From Ignavibacteria bacterium (lineage in GTDB: Bacteria; Bacteroidota; Ignavibacteria; Ignavibacteriales; SURF-24), in contig JAAXKQ010000007.1 in assembly GCA_025612245.1 (NCBI GenBank), forward strand, positions 1 through 64,000: DNA of 64,000 bases, given 5' to 3'. The translations under genes and the position numbers were made by a program. Within the stretch, counting starts at the first letter, position 1, and the number at the start of each line of letters is the position of its first letter. The notes below the pieces were generated by a model. The model did not search any database. It was not told the origin of the DNA and saw only the letters and a program-made list of their open reading frames with translations. This document shows positions 48,709 to 58,083 of this stretch, piece after piece.

Positions 48709-49778
48709 TTCAATGACCTCACAAACATATCAAAAATGAATTCCGAATCATCCGGTCCCGGTGAAGCCTCAGGATGGAACTGGGCTCCGAAGATCGGCTT
48801 GGAGATGTGTATAATACCTTCGTTGGTGCCGTCGTTATCGTTATTGAACCATTCTCTCCAGTCCTCGGGCAGCGTTTCTGTATTAATTGCATATCCGTGG
48901 TTTTGCGAGGTAATGTAGCACCTTCTGGTTCCGGCCTCATTGCAGGGCTGGTTGTGGCCGCGATGACCGTATTTAAGCTTGTAAGTGTCGGCTCCGGCTG
49001 CAAGGGCAAGTATCTGGCTTCCCAGGCATATGCCTAACATCGGGCGCCCGCTCTGCATTTCTTTCCTCGCATTTTCAATTGTAACCCTGCACATCTTGGG
49101 GTCGCCCGGGCCGTTGGAGATTACAATCCCGTCTGCGGCTTCTTTGGTAAAATCGTAATTGTAGGGCACCCTCATTACAGAAATGTCCCTTTTAAGGAAT
49201 GCCTGAAATATGTTGTTCTTTGCGCCGCAGTCCACAACTACAATTTTTTTCTGACTTTTGGCGTAAAAAACCGGTTCCTTAACGCTTACCTCGCCTACGA
49301 GGTCCGACTTGTTTGGATCCTCAAAATCCGGTTCCTCACCGGTCCCGGTTACAATCTTGCCCGGCATGGTTCCTTTTTCGCGGAGCTTCCTTGTAAGCAT
49401 TCTCGTATCGATGCCGTATATGCCGGGAATGTCCTGTTCACACATCCAGTCGGAAAGCGACCTTGAGGCGTTCCAGTGTGAATAGTTTTCTGAATAGTCG
49501 GATACAATAAGTCCTCTTACGTGTATCTGTTCGGATTCAAAATGCTTCAGCAGATTGTTTTCCCTCGTATCGTCCGGCACACCGTAGTTTCCGATAAGAG
49601 GGTAAGTGCAGACAAGTATCTGTCCGCGGTAGGAGGGATCCGTCATGGTTTCGGGATAGCCTACCATGCCTGTATTAAAGACCACTTCGCCGTTAGTGTT
49701 CTTCAGGCTGCCGAAGGAGTACCCGCTGAATTCCGATCCGTCCTGCAGTACAAGTTTAACTTTTACTTTATTTTTCAT
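48705..49778 (-). CDS. carA: Carbamoyl-phosphate synthase, small subunit
   Basis: Glutamine amidotransferase subunit that hydrolyses glutamine and channels ammonia to CarB. It has 357 residues. The N-terminal small-subunit domain is recognisable (GEVVFNTGMVGYPETMTDPSY). The class I glutaminase domain has nucleophile Cys in MLGICLGSQ (about 252) and His-x-Glu in FHPEASPGP (about 338). The usual residue after GICLG is His (GHQ); here it is Ser. It overlaps carB by 4 bp, and the pair forms a two-gene operon. Confidence 0.96.
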   Translation of the reverse strand: MKNKVKVKLVLQDGSEFSGYSFGSLKNTNGEVVFNTGMVGYPETMTDPSYRGQILVCTYPLIGNYGVPDDTRENNLLKHFESEQIHVRGLIVSDYSENYSHWNASRSLSDWMCEQDIPGIYGIDTRMLTRKLREKGTMPGKIVTGTGEEPDFEDPNKSDLVGEVSVKEPVFYAKSQKKIVVVDCGAKNNIFQAFLKRDISVMRVPYNYDFTKEAADGIVISNGPGDPKMCRVTIENARKEMQSGRPMLGICLGSQILALAAGADTYKLKYGHRGHNQPCNEAGTRRCYITSQNHGYAINTETLPEDWREWFNNDNDGTNEGIIHISKPIFGAQFHPEASPGPDDSEFIFDMFVRSLK

Positions 49779-49935
49779 TTATAATTGCCTGGTTAAAAAA
49801 ACTGTTTTCAAAGGTCCCAAATGGACCGAAATACAAAAGAGAACTAGAAAACTCAAAGCTGATTTCCGTGAATTTAGCTCCTTTTCTGCGGCCTGTTTAA
49901 ATCCATTTGAGGATTGAATAATTATGCAAAATGTC

Positions 49936-50110
49936 AAAAAAAAAGCCACTTCGAAAAAAGTGGCTTTTTAAAAAACTAATTTCCCTTCACCCTGTGAAGG
50001 ATTTACCCCGGGCCCCTTGGTAAAAGGGAATAAATAAGCTTCTGGAATATTCCTTATGTGCAATTTCTTTGTAATTCTATACAAAATAATTCCCAATATC
50101 CTTACTTCCG
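49936..50110 (-). other. Candidate small RNA or structured leader ending in a strong terminator
   Basis: At 49940-49969 a 12-bp stem (AAAAAGCCACTT / AAGTGGCTTTTT) is followed on the minus strand by nine T residues, an excellent terminator. No gene ends there: carA starts at 49778 and galM ends 465 bp away. Between it and a TTGACA-like box (minus strand, 50132-50137) lie stems TTTACC / GGTAAA and CCTTCAC / GTGAAGG. This would give an RNA of about 165-180 nt. I do not recognise the family. Confidence 0.3.
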
Positions 50111-50199
50111 GTTAAAATTTATGCAAAATTCTGTCAACAAATATAAATAAAACCCCGCAAAATATCAACGAAACAATTCGGGTGGCTTCCATTTTGCAC

Positions 50200-50283
50200 C
50201 CTCCTGGGCGCGGCATTTTTTCTCTTTATGCATTTGCCTCTTTTTCTCACAAAAAAGCTGGGAAACCAGGAGGCTATAACGAC
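50200..50283. other. Paired segment in the carA-galM gap
   Basis: CCTCCTGG (50200-50207) is the exact complement of CCAGGAGG (50276-50283), enclosing about 70 bases. The surrounding 50161-50434 has no convincing gene; an 87-codon minus-strand frame here was rejected. It could belong to the same transcript as the terminator at 49940. Confidence 0.25.
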
Positions 50284-50434
50284 AAAACAGATGAGCCAAA
50301 AATTCGGGCAATTTGGCCAAAAATGAGCTGAATTTAGATGCTTTTAGCCCCGGATTCATCTCCTGATGCTCCGGCCGGCCAACTCCCGATCTGAAATTTT
50401 CAGCCCGCCGCCGCCCCACGCGGAACATTTTATG

Positions 50435-51583
50435 CTATTTAACGCTGAAACGGTAAATTGTCGTTGACCTGAATTCCTTTCCCGGCTCAAGTATCGTATC
50501 TGGAAATTCAGGGTGATTTGGTGAATCCGGAAAGTGCTGGGTTTCCAAGCAGAACCCGCTGCGCTTTTCATAAGGCATTCCGCTTTTTCCTTTTATCTGC
50601 CCGTCCAGGAAATTACCCGAATAAAACTGCACTCCGGGCTGCGTGGTCAATATTTCCATAAAGCGCCCCGCCGAAGGCTCGTAAACCGTTGCCGCCACTT
50701 TAAGCGCGCCGGCGCTATCCGTGCTGAGTACCCAGTTGTGATCGTAGCCGCCGGCATATTCCAGCTGCTCGTCCTTGTCATTTATCCTTTCACCCACTTT
50801 ATGCGGCTTGGTAAAATCGAATGGAGTGCCTTGAACATCCCTGAGTTCGCCCGTGGGTATAAGCCCGCGGTTTACGGGAGTAAACTTCTGTGCGTTCAGC
50901 ATAACCTCATGGTCGAGTATATCGCCGTTTCCTTCTCCCTTAAGGTTGAAATAAGAATGGTTGGAAAGATTTACCGGCGTGGCTTTATCGGTTGTTGCAA
51001 GGTATTCTATCTTAAGCTCGTTATCGTCTGTAAGCGAATAGGTAACCGTAACATCCAGATTTCCCGGGTAGTGCTCCTCGCCGTCTTTACTGAGGTAATG
51101 AAGCTTCAGCCGCGGAATGTTGTTTCCCTCTGAAGCCTCCGCCTGCCAGACTACCTTGTCGAAGCCCTTAATTCCTCCGTGCAGATGACATGGAATTCCG
51201 CCCGGCGTGTTGTTAATTGCCAGCTTGTATTCCTCGGAGCCGATCTGAAAACGCCCGTTTGCAATGCGGTTGGCATAACGCCCTACTATGGCTCCAAAGT
51301 ACGGCGAATCCTTTATGTACTCCTCCAGCGTGTTGAAGCCCAGCACTACATCCGACAAGTTGTTATTATTGCCCGGTACAACGAGCCTTACAACTATGCC
51401 CCCGTAGTTTGTAATCTCGGCCTGCATGCCTTTGCTGTTTGTAAGCGTGTAAATGGAAACACTCTCTCCATCAGGCGTTTTTCCGAAAGGGCGCTCACTG
51501 ATTGTCTGTTTCAAGCTGCCTCCTGAACAATTGGCACATAAGAAGATAAAAGAGAAAAACAGTGAAATTAGCAAATTCGACAT
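50435..51583 (-). CDS. galM: Aldose 1-epimerase (galactose mutarotase), exported
   Basis: Interconverts alpha and beta anomers of galactose, glucose and related aldoses. From ATG 51583 it has 382 residues with a signal segment (LLISLFFSFIFLCANC). The Cys may be lipid-modified, though the preceding residues fit the lipobox poorly. Catalytic motifs are GRYANRIANGRF and HLHGGIKGFDKVVW (early His), NLSNHSYFNLKG (His acid) and GFCLETQHFPDSPN (Glu base). An upstream start at 51625 would add 14 charged residues ahead of the signal. Export suggests a role in taking up released sugars. Confidence 0.9.
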   Translation of the reverse strand: MSNLLISLFFSFIFLCANCSGGSLKQTISERPFGKTPDGESVSIYTLTNSKGMQAEITNYGGIVVRLVVPGNNNNLSDVVLGFNTLEEYIKDSPYFGAIVGRYANRIANGRFQIGSEEYKLAINNTPGGIPCHLHGGIKGFDKVVWQAEASEGNNIPRLKLHYLSKDGEEHYPGNLDVTVTYSLTDDNELKIEYLATTDKATPVNLSNHSYFNLKGEGNGDILDHEVMLNAQKFTPVNRGLIPTGELRDVQGTPFDFTKPHKVGERINDKDEQLEYAGGYDHNWVLSTDSAGALKVAATVYEPSAGRFMEILTTQPGVQFYSGNFLDGQIKGKSGMPYEKRSGFCLETQHFPDSPNHPEFPDTILEPGKEFRSTTIYRFSVK

Positions 51584-51850
51584 GTGATTGCTCCGGATTT
51601 TATTTTTAATCTTAACCGTTTCCACAAACCCGTTTTAAGAAGCCAATCCCGAAAGTCCCGCAACGCTCAATTAACACAAAAGATAATTTTGGAAATAATT
51701 TCCTGATAAGCAATAGCTGCCGCTTTCTGCTTTTTTCCTCAAATTGCGCCCCCTTATTCTGTTTTATTTCTCATGTTTTTGATATATTGTTGCAATATTG
51801 TCGACGATTGAGGACACAAGAACTTATTTTGAAATTTTACCCCCGGAAAT

Positions 51851-52978
51851 ATGAGTATTAAAATTTTTCATACTGCCGATATACATATCGGACTGAAGTT
51901 CTCGGGCAGGGATTACCCCCAGCCCTTAAAGGAACGCCTGGTTAGTGAGCCACTGGAAACCCTTAAAAGAATGGTCCGCATGGCCAACGACCGGAAATGC
52001 GACCTGTTCGTTATTGCGGGCGATATGTTCGACAGGACTAATACACCTAAATCCGAGGTCAAAAAAGCCGCCCTTATCCTGAATGAATTCCAGGGAGCTT
52101 CGGTTGCCGTGCTCCCGGGAAATCACGATTTTATCGAAGATAACCCTGATTCCATCTGGGCGGCCTTCTGTGAGAAAATGGATGAGCACCTGCTGCTCTT
52201 TCTTGAAAAGCCTGAAACAAAAAGTATTAGGGTGGGGGAAAAGGAAGTCGCTTTTTATCCCGGCGCGTGCAGAACAAAACATTCTTCCGAAAATATGATC
52301 GGATGGGTAAAAGATGCCCCGAAGAACACGGAGGCGCTTAATATAGGCGTTGCACACGGCAGCGTTCAGGGCGTTTCCCCCGATATGGAACAGAACTATT
52401 TCCCAATGTCCATCGACGAAATGCGCGAAAGCGGGGTTAAATTCTGGCTCCTGGGCCATACTCATATAAAATACCCGGTAAGTAACGGCAGCTTGAACCC
52501 GGTTTTCTTTATGCCTTCCACACCGTGCCCCGACGGCTTCGACTGCTTCCACGAAGGCTACGCCTGGGTAATTGAAGTAATGGAGGATAATTCCCTGAAT
52601 TATGAATCCGTAAGAACGGGTACGTTTATCTTTAAGAGCCTGGAAAAAGAAATATTCTCACAGACGGACGTAGATAAACTGAAAAGTGAAATAGACCCGC
52701 TTGCCGCAGATACAACCCTCATGAAACTTAAACTCAAAGGCCGCCTGAATAACAGCGAGCTTGAATACCTTGCCCGCTTCACTAACCAGGTAAAGGAAAA
52801 ACTCGCCTATGCCGAAGTGGATACTCAGGACGTGATACTTAATATCGATAAAGATTATATAGAAAAAAGCTTTTCAGCCGATTCGCTCCCGTACCGGTTG
52901 CTTGATCAAATTGAGAAGAATGACAATGAACTCGCGCTTCAGCTCGCATTCGGGCTTATTGAGGAGGCTAAAAAGTGA
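51851..52978 (+). CDS. sbcD: SbcD/Mre11-like DNA exonuclease subunit
   Basis: Metal-dependent DNA nuclease of the Mre11/SbcD (YhaO-like) phosphoesterase family, working with the ATPase encoded immediately downstream. The phosphoesterase motifs are in order: DIHIGLKFSG (about 10), IAGDMFDR (about 58), LPGNHDF (about 90), GVAHGSVQG (about 168) and LLGHTHIK (about 203). The 375-residue length is typical. The start codon lies in a leader without a clear Shine-Dalgarno site. Its stop overlaps the next gene's GTG start by 4 bp, so the two are coupled and probably form a complex. Confidence 0.9.
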   Translation: MSIKIFHTADIHIGLKFSGRDYPQPLKERLVSEPLETLKRMVRMANDRKCDLFVIAGDMFDRTNTPKSEVKKAALILNEFQGASVAVLPGNHDFIEDNPDSIWAAFCEKMDEHLLLFLEKPETKSIRVGEKEVAFYPGACRTKHSSENMIGWVKDAPKNTEALNIGVAHGSVQGVSPDMEQNYFPMSIDEMRESGVKFWLLGHTHIKYPVSNGSLNPVFFMPSTPCPDGFDCFHEGYAWVIEVMEDNSLNYESVRTGTFIFKSLEKEIFSQTDVDKLKSEIDPLAADTTLMKLKLKGRLNNSELEYLARFTNQVKEKLAYAEVDTQDVILNIDKDYIEKSFSADSLPYRLLDQIEKNDNELALQLAFGLIEEAKK

Positions 52979-55395
52979 TAATCAGCCGGATTAAACTTAA
53001 CCCGTTTGCAGGTACAAGCGACAGGACAATAAATTTCAGCAGGGGCCTCAACGTAATACTGGGGCGAAACGAGTCGGGCAAAAGCACAATTGTTAACGCC
53101 ATCCGCTGTGTCCTTTTTGTTGATACAAACCTTACACCCGTAAAATTCAAATCCCTCATGGGAGGCTTCCTGCCAATCGGCGGCGGCGATACCATACACG
53201 TTTCACTCGAAGTAATTGCAGAGGAGGAAACCTGCTGCCTCGATAAATTCTGGGGCGCAACCAAAAGCTCAAAGCTGAGCCTGGCAAGCGGCGGATATTT
53301 TACCTCGCCCGAGGAGATCTCGGAAAAAATGAATGACCTCCTGGGGCTCAACCGGGGAACATACGAAAATGTGCTCATCATAAGACAGGCTTCTTTAGCC
53401 GAGACTATCAGACAGATGGAAACCAAAGGGGAGGCTTCCGAATCCATCCAGCACATCCTGCGCAACTCCCGCTTTAAGATGGACGGGGTTTCCGTTCCTA
53501 AACTAAAGGAGCTTGCCGAACAGAAAGTGCACCAGTATTTCTCCCGCTGGGACAGGCTTTCGGGCAGACCCGAGGGTATGAGGGACTACGGAAACGAATG
53601 GAAAAAAGACGTTGGGATAATTCTTGACGCCTATTACCGCTTCAGGAAAGCAGGTGACCTCTATCAAAAGGCAAGAGATTTTGAAAAACATCTGGACGAA
53701 ATAATACTTCGGACGAGGGAAATCTCGGAAGAGAAAAACTGCCTCGAGACTTTTATAATGCGCTATAAACAGGCCTATGAAGCCACAGGCAAAAGACAGA
53801 ACCTGACACTTCAGAAAACTATGGCTTCCGATAAAATCCGCCAGCTCATCGATGTGCAGAAACTCTGGCCCAGAACCGACATCGAAATCCAGTACCTTAC
53901 GGAAAACCGCAACGACCTGCTGGCAAAGACTAAATCCCTCGAAGAAGAGGAGAAACTGGCCGCGGCTTACGAGGCGCAGAGAACCCTGAGGGATAAGTTT
54001 GAACGCGCAAAAAAGATATTCGACGAATATATTCTGGAAAAAGAGAAGGTCAATAACCTCCAGAGGATCACGCGCCAGGATCTCGATGAGGTCGAAAAAG
54101 CCGCCAGAAACTTCGGTGAATTGAAAATTAAATTTGAAGCCCGGAAGCTGAAGCTTAAAATTCTGGCTGGCTGCAACATAAAAGTAAGCCTCGCCGAGGG
54201 CTTGAACGCCCCAAGGGATCTGGACCTGAAAAAGGATGAAACCTATGAAAGTACCGTTAGCGGCAGCCTCAATCTTAAAGACGGGTATCTGGCTCTTTCC
54301 GTTTCCCCTGATAACGGGGATGCCCTGGATATAGTGACAAAACTGGAAGAAAGCCGCCTGAAATATGAAGGTCTCCTGGAAAAGTTTTCCGCCAAAAACG
54401 AAATTGAGTTCAGGCTTAAGGCCGATATATATAAAGAACAGTTTGAAAAAGCCAAAAGGCTTGCCGAAAGCCTGAAAAAGGAGATTGGCGATGAACCTTA
54501 TATGGCCCTGCAGGAAAAGTACGAGAGCCTCCGGGAGGCGAAACCGCAGAGATCCCTTTCCGACATTCTGAGGGAATCGGGTGAAGCCGGAAAAAAACTT
54601 GCCCGTGTGGAAAAGGATATTGAGGAGAAAAGCAGGCAGATCGCACTCTGGAAGAGCACGTATATTTCAGAAGACGACTTAAGCCGCATGCTTACGGAAA
54701 AGAAAATTGAGGAGATGAAGCTCGACGATGAAATTAAAAAACTTCAGCCCCTCCCAAAAGAATATCCTGAGGCCGCAGCTTTCATCAGGGAATATGAGTC
54801 GAAGAAAAACCTCTGCGAGGAGAAAAAAGACAGGCTGAATGACCTCAGGGTGGAAAGAGCCGCACACGAGAAAAACCAGCCCGGAAGTTCTGCCGAGGAG
54901 CTGTTGAGCGAAGTTTCGGAAACAGAGGAAAGTTTTCAAAGGGCAAAGAAGGAAGGCGAAGCCTACCTCCTTATACGGCAGGAGCTGAATAATATTCTTG
55001 AAGAGATAGACAGGGATACTTTTGAACCCCTTAAAAAAGAAGTGGGAAGTTTCCTGCAGAGGCTTACCATCAACAAGTATTCCGGGCTGTCCATGAATGA
55101 AATAGTGCCCGAAGGGATCAGGTCCAACGGCAACGTGCTTCCGGTTGAACTGCTTTCAGAGGGCACAAAAGATATACTGGCCCTCGCCGTAAGGCTGGGC
55201 ATGGCGGGCTTTTACCTAAACGGAAAAAAGGGCTTCATCATAATGGATGATCCGCTCGTTAACCTCGATCCCGAACGCCAGAAGGTTGCAGTTGAATGCA
55301 TAAGGAAAGTTGCCGAAGAAAAGCAGGTTATTGTGCTTACCTGCCACCCTTCACACGCGGAACTTTTCCGGGAGGGAATTATTTCCTTAAAATAA
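52975..55395 (+). CDS. Rad50/SbcC-like coiled-coil ATPase without zinc hook
   Basis: ABC-type ATPase partner of the SbcD-like nuclease, for processing DNA ends or hairpins. Walker A is GRNESGKST (about residues 31-39). Coiled coils run about 180-380 and 490-640. The C-terminal half has the signature LLSEGTKDILALAVRLG (about 720) and Walker B FIIMDDPLVNLDPERQ (about 755). The 806-residue length is shorter than E. coli SbcC (about 1048). No CxxC zinc hook occurs between the coils; instead residues about 395-455 are a compact beta-rich insert (LKILAGCNIKVSL ... SLNLKDGYLALSVSPDNG). This places it nearer to the YhaN-like group than to classical SbcC. The start is GTG. Confidence 0.87.
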   Translation: MIISRIKLNPFAGTSDRTINFSRGLNVILGRNESGKSTIVNAIRCVLFVDTNLTPVKFKSLMGGFLPIGGGDTIHVSLEVIAEEETCCLDKFWGATKSSKLSLASGGYFTSPEEISEKMNDLLGLNRGTYENVLIIRQASLAETIRQMETKGEASESIQHILRNSRFKMDGVSVPKLKELAEQKVHQYFSRWDRLSGRPEGMRDYGNEWKKDVGIILDAYYRFRKAGDLYQKARDFEKHLDEIILRTREISEEKNCLETFIMRYKQAYEATGKRQNLTLQKTMASDKIRQLIDVQKLWPRTDIEIQYLTENRNDLLAKTKSLEEEEKLAAAYEAQRTLRDKFERAKKIFDEYILEKEKVNNLQRITRQDLDEVEKAARNFGELKIKFEARKLKLKILAGCNIKVSLAEGLNAPRDLDLKKDETYESTVSGSLNLKDGYLALSVSPDNGDALDIVTKLEESRLKYEGLLEKFSAKNEIEFRLKADIYKEQFEKAKRLAESLKKEIGDEPYMALQEKYESLREAKPQRSLSDILRESGEAGKKLARVEKDIEEKSRQIALWKSTYISEDDLSRMLTEKKIEEMKLDDEIKKLQPLPKEYPEAAAFIREYESKKNLCEEKKDRLNDLRVERAAHEKNQPGSSAEELLSEVSETEESFQRAKKEGEAYLLIRQELNNILEEIDRDTFEPLKKEVGSFLQRLTINKYSGLSMNEIVPEGIRSNGNVLPVELLSEGTKDILALAVRLGMAGFYLNGKKGFIIMDDPLVNLDPERQKVAVECIRKVAEEKQVIVLTCHPSHAELFREGIISLK

Positions 55396-55500
55396 TTTAA
55401 CGCCAGGCTCTGAAATTTGAATTGATCCTGAGGCGCCTATTAAGTATCTCTTTATTAAGGCAGTTTTTTTCAACTCTTTACGGGTTTCCGGCATACTTAT

Positions 55501-56352
55501 ATGAGCGAAATTGTTGCAGGAAGAGAAGTAATAAACCTGAACCCCTCACAGCTGCGCATGATTAAAAGCGGCTGGGGAGAGGCCGCTGTGGAAGATTCCA
55601 CAGTTGAAAAAATGACTTACATTTCAGACGGCCTCAGGGTAAAGGGCTTTATTGCATATCCCAAAGAACCAGGGAATTATCCCTGTGTAATATGGAACAG
55701 GGGAGGACTGGGAAGCGACGGGGCAATTGACGATTTTACCGCACGCGGAATATTCGGACAGCTGGCCGGCTGGGGCTATGTGGTCCTTGCCTCACAGTAC
55801 AGGGGCAGCCCCGGAGGCGAAGGCAAGGATGAATTCGGCGGAAACGACGTAAACGACGTCCTCAACTTAATGCCCGTTGCAGATATGATACCCGGGGCCG
55901 ATACTTCCAGGTGGGCTATGGAAGGCTGGAGCCGCGGCGGCATGATGACTTACCTTGCACTTACAAGAAACCATAACTTCAAAACAGCCATTATTAGCGG
56001 CGGAATTGCCGACCTGCACTGCAATGCCCAAGAAAGCCGCTTTATGAGAATGCTTTATGAAAAAACTCTTGGAAGTTTCGATTCACAAAGTTTCAAAGAA
56101 GCCTGCTTTAAGCGCTCAATTATAAATTTCCCGGAAAAGCTTCCTAAAACTACCCCTCTTTTTCTTATCCACGGAACTTCCGATGAGAGGGTCGCACCCG
56201 GGGATTCACTCAAGCTCTCGGAAAAGCTCCTCAGGGAAAATATTCCTTTTCGCCTCGTGATGATTGAAAACGGTGACCATTACCTTAGAACACATAAAAA
56301 AGAGGTGGACCAAATGCGCAGGCAATGGCTCGATAAATATTTGAAAAAGTAG
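55501..56352 (+). CDS. Alpha/beta hydrolase, prolyl-oligopeptidase-like
   Basis: Soluble hydrolase or peptidase of 283 residues with no propeller domain and no signal peptide. The oxyanion loop is VIWNRGGLGSDG (about 61). The nucleophile is Ser in GWSRGGMM (about 142), the acid Asp in GTSDERVAPG (about 225) and the His in ENGDHYLR (about 260). It has the same catalytic arrangement as the C-terminal domain of S9 enzymes, such as the one at 5258-7318. Substrate unknown; it sits between the nuclease pair and the photolyase. Confidence 0.85.
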   Translation: MSEIVAGREVINLNPSQLRMIKSGWGEAAVEDSTVEKMTYISDGLRVKGFIAYPKEPGNYPCVIWNRGGLGSDGAIDDFTARGIFGQLAGWGYVVLASQYRGSPGGEGKDEFGGNDVNDVLNLMPVADMIPGADTSRWAMEGWSRGGMMTYLALTRNHNFKTAIISGGIADLHCNAQESRFMRMLYEKTLGSFDSQSFKEACFKRSIINFPEKLPKTTPLFLIHGTSDERVAPGDSLKLSEKLLRENIPFRLVMIENGDHYLRTHKKEVDQMRRQWLDKYLKK

Positions 56353-56418
56353 AAAAACTGCCGGCTTAAAAATCCGGGTTACGCATTGTTTTATAACTCT
56401 GTTTGCCGCGGAAATAAT

Positions 56419-57765
56419 ATGAATCTCAAAAGGGTAAGAAGATTAAAAAAAGGAGCAGATAAACCAGGTGCGGTAATTTATTGGATGAGCCGCGACCAGA
56501 GGGTATACGATAACTGGGCATTCATTTTTGCGCAGGAGCTGGCCTTAAAGGAAAACCGCCCTTTAGCTGTTGTCTTCTGCCTTGTACCGTCTTTCCTCAA
56601 TGCGTCATACCGGCAGTATGCATTTATGCTGAAAGGGCTAAAAGAAACTGAAAATGAATTGAAGCTTTATAACATCCCATTCCACATTTTAACCGGTGAG
56701 CCCGCCGATGTGCTCGTAAAATTTATGTCTAAAATGAAAATTGCGGCCGTGGTTACGGATTTCGATCCGCTGAGGATAAAAAGAAAATGGAGAGATGATG
56801 TTGCCTCAAAAACGGAGGCCTACATTTTTGAAGCTGACGCGCATAATATCGTTCCCTGCTGGGCGGCTTCGGCTAAGCAGGAATTTGCCGCATATACATT
56901 CCGCCCCAGGGTAACACGCCTTCTTGCGGAATTTCTTGAAGAGTACCCGCTTCCCGTAAAAATGCCGGGCAACACCTTCCCATTGCAGAAAGAAATTAAC
57001 TGGAATAAAATTGAAAAATCGCTGGATGCAGATTATAGCGTAAAAGAGGCAGGCTGGCTGACTCCCGGGGAAGGGGAGGCCTTAAGAACGCTGAATGTTT
57101 TTATAGAAACCAAAGCAGCCCTTTACACCGAAAACAGGAATAACCCAAATAAAGATGCGCAATCCAATCTTTCGCCTTACCTCCACTTCGGCCAGATTGC
57201 CTCACAAAGAATTGCGCTCAATATGGGAAGCTTTGTCACTAACCCCGGAATAACCGAGAGCTTCCTGGAAGAACTGATTGTAAGAAAAGAGCTATCGGAT
57301 AATTTCTGTTATTATAACGAAAACTACGATTCATTCAATGGTTTCCCTTCGTGGGCGCAGCATACGCTCAATGAGCACCGTAACGACGCGCGTGAATGCT
57401 TTTATACAGCTGAAGAATTTGAAAAAGCAGCAACGCACGACAGCCTCTGGAATGCCGCACAGATGGAAATGGTAACTACGGGCAAGATGCACGGATATCT
57501 TCGCATGTACTGGGCAAAAAAAATTCTGGAATGGACGCCCACTCCCGAAGAAGCCCTGGATATTTCCATATACCTGAACGATAAATATTCTCTCGACGGC
57601 CGCGATCCGAACGGCTATACCGGCATCGCCTGGTCCATAGGCGGTGTGCACGACAGGGGATGGGGCGAAAGAAAGGTCTACGGCAAGATCCGTTATATGA
57701 GCCAGTACGGCTGCCGTAAAAAATTCGACGCACAGAGCTATATAAATAAATTCCTGGGCAAATAA
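56419..57765 (+). CDS. Class II deoxyribodipyrimidine photolyase
   Basis: Light-driven FAD enzyme that repairs cyclobutane pyrimidine dimers. The start at 56419 gives 448 residues, typical of class II. The N-terminal antenna domain begins AVIYWMSRDQRVYDNWA; this WMSRDQR motif is a class II hallmark. The FAD domain shows NLSPYLHFGQIASQRIA (about 256), LVRKELSDNFC-like IVRKELSDNFC (about 290) and WNAAQMEMVTTGKMHGYLRMYWAKKILEW (about 345-373), also characteristic. The end has DPNGYTGIAWSIGGVHDRGWGER. It indicates exposure of the organism to light. Confidence 0.93.
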   Translation: MNLKRVRRLKKGADKPGAVIYWMSRDQRVYDNWAFIFAQELALKENRPLAVVFCLVPSFLNASYRQYAFMLKGLKETENELKLYNIPFHILTGEPADVLVKFMSKMKIAAVVTDFDPLRIKRKWRDDVASKTEAYIFEADAHNIVPCWAASAKQEFAAYTFRPRVTRLLAEFLEEYPLPVKMPGNTFPLQKEINWNKIEKSLDADYSVKEAGWLTPGEGEALRTLNVFIETKAALYTENRNNPNKDAQSNLSPYLHFGQIASQRIALNMGSFVTNPGITESFLEELIVRKELSDNFCYYNENYDSFNGFPSWAQHTLNEHRNDARECFYTAEEFEKAATHDSLWNAAQMEMVTTGKMHGYLRMYWAKKILEWTPTPEEALDISIYLNDKYSLDGRDPNGYTGIAWSIGGVHDRGWGERKVYGKIRYMSQYGCRKKFDAQSYINKFLGK

Positions 57766-57864
57766 TCCATTGTGCCGCTCCTGACCGGAGCTTTGTGTAT
57801 TGTTGGTGGAATCCTTTTTCCCAGGGGTTCAGTCGCCCCCATCCGGGGGCTTCCTCACCCCGGG

Positions 57865-57892
57865 CTACAAAGATCTCGCCCGCGCTGCGGGC
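57865..57892 (-). repeat. REP-like hairpin headed by CTACAAAGATCTC
   Basis: CTACAAAGATCTC followed by stem GCCCGC / GCGGGC with loop GCT. In reverse complement it has the same arrangement as the TTTGTAG-tailed elements at 21561-21694. Confidence 0.5.
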
Positions 57893-57995
57893 TTAGTCAT
57901 TGCACAATTCCAAACTCCCAGCCTTCATGGATATTTCTTTCTTAACCTAAACCTTTCTCCCTTAACCTAGAACCTTGAACTTTGAACCTTTTCCG

Positions 57996-58022
57996 CTACA
58001 AACAAGTCGCCCTTCCAGGGCT
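57996..58022 (-). repeat. REP-like hairpin headed by CTACAAACAAGTC
   Basis: CTACAAACAAGTC then GCCCT-TCC-AGGGC. It shares the TCC loop and CTACAAACAA head with the next copy (58057). Confidence 0.5.
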
Positions 58023-58056
58023 CTATTGATTGGGGGGAGGGAGTTCTCCTTCTTTT

Positions 58057-58083
58057 CTACAAACAAAACGCACCTCCGGTGCT
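58057..58083 (-). repeat. REP-like hairpin headed by CTACAAACAAAAC
   Basis: CTACAAACAAAAC then GCACC-TCC-GGTGC. A related form (TTACAAACGAAACACC ... GGTGC) lies at 21771-21797. The stems differ but pairing is kept. Confidence 0.5.

Noticed and set aside
50165-50428. An 87-codon minus-strand frame between carA and galM
   Set aside because: Composition (Arg/Lys/Phe-rich, no fold-like pattern) and lack of a ribosome-binding site argue against translation; the region fits better as non-coding.
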